Assembly (NCBI GenBank): GCA_913048385.1
Contig: CAJWVZ010000010.1
Location: 1-64,000, forward strand
Direction of reading: 5' to 3'
From: an uncultured Gammaproteobacteria bacterium
Lineage (GTDB): Bacteria > Pseudomonadota > Gammaproteobacteria > Pseudomonadales > Pseudohongiellaceae
DNA length: 64,000 nt
Part shown: positions 61,755 to 64,000 of the stretch, piece by piece
How the letters are laid out: each line of letters starts with the position of its first letter
Numbering within the stretch: position 1 is the stretch's first letter
Translations under genes and position numbers: made by a program
Notes under the pieces: generated by a model
The model's database searches: none
Told to the model about the DNA's origin: nothing
The model's input: only the letters and a program-made list of their open reading frames with translations

Positions 61755-63155
61755 ATGCAACAAAATAACTCTGTCTGGATACTCGATGACGACCGATCGA
61801 TTCGGTGGGTCTTAGAGAAATCTTTAGAAAAAACCGGCCTAAAAACAGAATCTTTTGAAAATGGTAATGAACTGCTAAAAAGGCTAACACAAGTTTCACC
61901 TCAAGCAATTATCAGCGATATCAGAATGCCAGGTATCAGTGGTCTCGACCTTTTATCGAGAGTGCATGAGACACACCCCAAGCTACCAGTTATTATCATG
62001 ACAGCGCACTCAGATCTTGATAGCGCCGTTTCCTCTTATAGTAGAGGGGCCTTTGAATACCTCCCAAAACCTTTTGACATCAGTGAGGCCGTCGCGATGG
62101 CCAACAGAGCCCTTGCGCATTCCAGAGAACAAAAGGCTAACGAAGCGCCAGCAGAGGTCTTTCCTGAATCACAAGAAATTATCGGAGAGGCTCCAGCTAT
62201 GCAAGAGGTGTTTCGCGCTATCGGGCGGCTGTCACAATCTAATATTTCTGTCTTAATTAATGGAGAGTCAGGAACAGGTAAAGAGCTTGTCGCTCAAGCC
62301 TTACATCAGCATAGTCCGCGCAAAGACGAAGCCTTTGTCCCTCTTAACGTCGCGGCGATTCCGAAGGAATTAATAGAATCCGAATTATTCGGTCATGAAA
62401 AAGGAGCTTTTACCGGCGCGACGTCGCAACGAACCGGGCGATTCGAACAAGCACATGGCGGAACTTTATTCTTAGACGAAATTGGTGATATGCCAGCTGA
62501 AACACAAACGAGACTTTTACGTGTTCTTTCTGACGGCGAGTTTTTCCGCGTTGGAGGACATACCTCGATTAAAGTAGACGTGCGTATTATTGCCGCAACT
62601 CACCAAAATCTTGAACAACTTGTTGAGCAGCATCTGTTCCGTGAAGATCTCTTCCACAGATTAAATGTAATAAGGATCCATATCCCAAAACTTGCAGATC
62701 GACGCGAGGATATCCCAAAGTTAGCTAATCATTTTCTAAATTCTGCTGCAAAAGAACTCAACACGGAATCAAAAATACTAAACGAAGATACAGAGCAATA
62801 CTTAACGAGATTAGAATGGCCCGGAAATGTCCGTCAATTAGAAAATTTCTGCCGCTGGATTACTGTTATGGCTTCAGGTAGAGAGGTTCACATCAATGAC
62901 CTCCCGCCAGAGCTCAAAGAACATGAGGAACAACTTGTAAACCCGTTAGATTGGACTAACGGTCTCCGCCTGTGGGCGGATAAACAGTTAACGCTCGGCA
63001 ACAAATCTATCCTTAATGAAATTACACCGATATTCGAGAGGACCATGATAGACATCGCATTAAAACATTCAGCTGGTGGTAAAAGAGAAGCAGCTAATTT
63101 GCTCGGGTGGGGACGGAATACATTGACACGAAAACTCAAAAAACTTTCCGAGTAA
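61755..63155 (+). CDS. glnG: Nitrogen regulation response regulator NtrC
   Basis: 466 residues. Receiver domain with phospho-acceptor Asp55 (ISDIRMPG), sigma-54 AAA domain with GESGTGKE at 170-177, GAFTGA loop at 217-222, LFLDEIGDM, and a C-terminal Fis-type helix-turn-helix (KREAANLLGWGRNTLTRKL). Activates sigma-54 promoters, very likely the one at 59111. ATG 61755 follows AGAGGACTCTGTA. Confidence 0.97.
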   Translation: MQQNNSVWILDDDRSIRWVLEKSLEKTGLKTESFENGNELLKRLTQVSPQAIISDIRMPGISGLDLLSRVHETHPKLPVIIMTAHSDLDSAVSSYSRGAFEYLPKPFDISEAVAMANRALAHSREQKANEAPAEVFPESQEIIGEAPAMQEVFRAIGRLSQSNISVLINGESGTGKELVAQALHQHSPRKDEAFVPLNVAAIPKELIESELFGHEKGAFTGATSQRTGRFEQAHGGTLFLDEIGDMPAETQTRLLRVLSDGEFFRVGGHTSIKVDVRIIAATHQNLEQLVEQHLFREDLFHRLNVIRIHIPKLADRREDIPKLANHFLNSAAKELNTESKILNEDTEQYLTRLEWPGNVRQLENFCRWITVMASGREVHINDLPPELKEHEEQLVNPLDWTNGLRLWADKQLTLGNKSILNEITPIFERTMIDIALKHSAGGKREAANLLGWGRNTLTRKLKKLSE

Positions 63156-63231
63156 TGTTAGAAAAAACTAACACAATCGTTGGTGTTTGTGTAAAAACCC
63201 CGAACACTCGCGTAAACGAGTCGAGCGCAAA

Positions 63232-63696
63232 ATGATCAATATTGTTCTTTACGAGCCTGAAATTCCACCCAACACAGGTAATCTCATTCGATTAGCTGCT
63301 AATGCGGGTTTAAACCTACACCTTATAAAACCGCTCGGATTCGACCTTGATGATAAACGAATGCGTCGTGCAGGGCTTGATTATCATGACTACGCGGCGT
63401 TAAAAGTACACGATAATTGGAATGCCTTCGTTACAAATCATGGCCTAGAGCAAGCCTACGGTATCAGCACAAAAGGCAAACGCTATTATCATCAAGCAAA
63501 ATTTCTGAAAGGAGACTTTATTATTTTTGGGCCAGAATCAAGGGGGTTGCCAGACAGCGTTCGAATTGACCTATCGAATGAACGTCTCTTACGCATACCT
63601 ATGGCGAAGACGAGCCGGAGCTTAAATTTATCGAACGCGGCAGCAGTTGTTGCTTATGAAGCATGGCGACAAATCAATTTCGAGGGCGGCGTCTAA
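63232..63696 (+). CDS. trmL: tRNA (cytidine/uridine-2'-O) methyltransferase TrmL
   Basis: 154 residues from ATG 63232 (MINIVLYEPEIPPNTGNLIRLAANAG); an upstream in-frame start at 63187 is not needed. SPOUT knot: FGPESRGLP and IPMAKTSRSLNLSNAAAVVAYE. Modifies the wobble base of tRNA-Leu. Between ntrC and secB as in Pseudomonas. Confidence 0.95.
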   Translation: MINIVLYEPEIPPNTGNLIRLAANAGLNLHLIKPLGFDLDDKRMRRAGLDYHDYAALKVHDNWNAFVTNHGLEQAYGISTKGKRYYHQAKFLKGDFIIFGPESRGLPDSVRIDLSNERLLRIPMAKTSRSLNLSNAAAVVAYEAWRQINFEGGV

Positions 63697-63761
63697 AACC
63701 CGACCCCTACCAACTGTACAACCAACTTCCCGACCTATTTTCTTCGATGAAGTCGACTCTT

Positions 63762-64000
63762 TTAATTTATTTGCTCTGTTTCTGGGGTATCCGTAGGTTT
63801 TTTTTGCTGTTGCTCTTTTTGCTGCGCATACAAAAGCTCAAAATTGATTGGGGCCAACATAAGAGCCGGAAAACTTCCTTTTACAACTAGATTATCCACT
63901 GCTTCGCGCGCGTAAGGATACAAAATGTTTGGACACATCGTGTGCAAGACTTGCTCCAAAGCCGGCGCCTCAAAATCCTTACAAGTAAAAACACCGCCCT
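63762..64000 (-). CDS. secB: Export chaperone SecB (partial)
   Basis: C-terminal 79 residues; the rest is past the window edge. GGVFTCKDFEAPALEQVLHT, MCPNILYPYAREAVDNLVVKGSFP (core NILYPYAREAV) and LAPINFELLYAQQ are SecB signatures. Keeps precursors unfolded for SecA. Convergent with trmL. Confidence 0.95.
   Translation of the reverse strand, partial: GGVFTCKDFEAPALEQVLHTMCPNILYPYAREAVDNLVVKGSFPALMLAPINFELLYAQQKEQQQKKPTDTPETEQIN

Noticed and set aside
1-64000. CRISPR array or IS element
   Set aside because: No regularly spaced repeats and no transposase frame seen on either strand.

Overview
The window looks like chromosome of a Gram-negative gammaproteobacterium, probably a marine oligotroph near the Pseudomonadales/Cellvibrionales. 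Evidence: a folP-ftsH-rlmE-yhbY-greA-carBA-dapB block, a hslVU-DUF971-ubiE-ubiJ-ubiB-hisIE-tatABC block and a typA/glnA-ntrBC-trmL-secB block, all in orders known from Pseudomonas-like genomes, with modest GC, short intergenic gaps and frequent TTG/GTG starts. This is inference from gene content and order; no 16S or other marker search could be run.

Positions 1 to about 24,200 are accessory. At the left edge a TetR regulator is divergent from a probable operon running to the left (secreted protein of unknown function, cytochrome c-PQQ sugar dehydrogenase fusion, short-chain dehydrogenase cut by the window edge). Then come loosely packed, mostly single genes: small secreted proteins, a thioesterase, a Met-rich outer-membrane protein, a beta-propeller, a D-amino-acid-oxidase-like enzyme with permuted motif order, a serine hydrolase, a DMT transporter, two likely type I-secreted proteins, an alpha/beta hydrolase, small membrane proteins and a TPR-SGNH protein. 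Many of these genes are headed by a recurring 40-95 bp intergenic element, and one is flanked by two copies. Two unrelated genes are each preceded by a homologous short leader ORF that overlaps them by ATGA, and an esterase N-terminus is broken exactly into a repeat copy. Partial copies of the tRNA-Leu 3' end at 15,806 and 22,363 suggest repeated integration at the tRNA-Leu(GAG) gene at 24,241. No integrase is visible.

Positions 24,241 to 38,050 are housekeeping genes, nearly all on the minus strand: tRNA-Leu, secG, tpiA, glmM, folP, ftsH, rlmE, (yhbY on plus), greA, carB, carA, dapB, and an orphan TonB-receptor barrel fragment. The rimP-nusA-infB genes that commonly sit beyond this tRNA in relatives are absent; the accessory region takes their place.

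Positions 38,160 to 47,460 hold folK, hemE, aroB and aroK (minus), PBP1a (plus, divergent from aroK with no pilMNOPQ between), rpmE, a chorismate mutase and priA. Positions 47,570 to 56,350 hold a SPOR protein, the HslVU protease, DUF971, ubiquinone genes ubiE/ubiJ/ubiB, histidine genes hisI/hisE and the Tat translocase, all on plus. Positions 56,350 to 64,000 hold dtd and typA (minus), then the nitrogen-control unit: a eukaryotic-type glutamine synthetase (GSII) with a good sigma-54 promoter and NtrC-like sites, ntrB under an NtrC-like operator, ntrC, followed by trmL and a partial secB.
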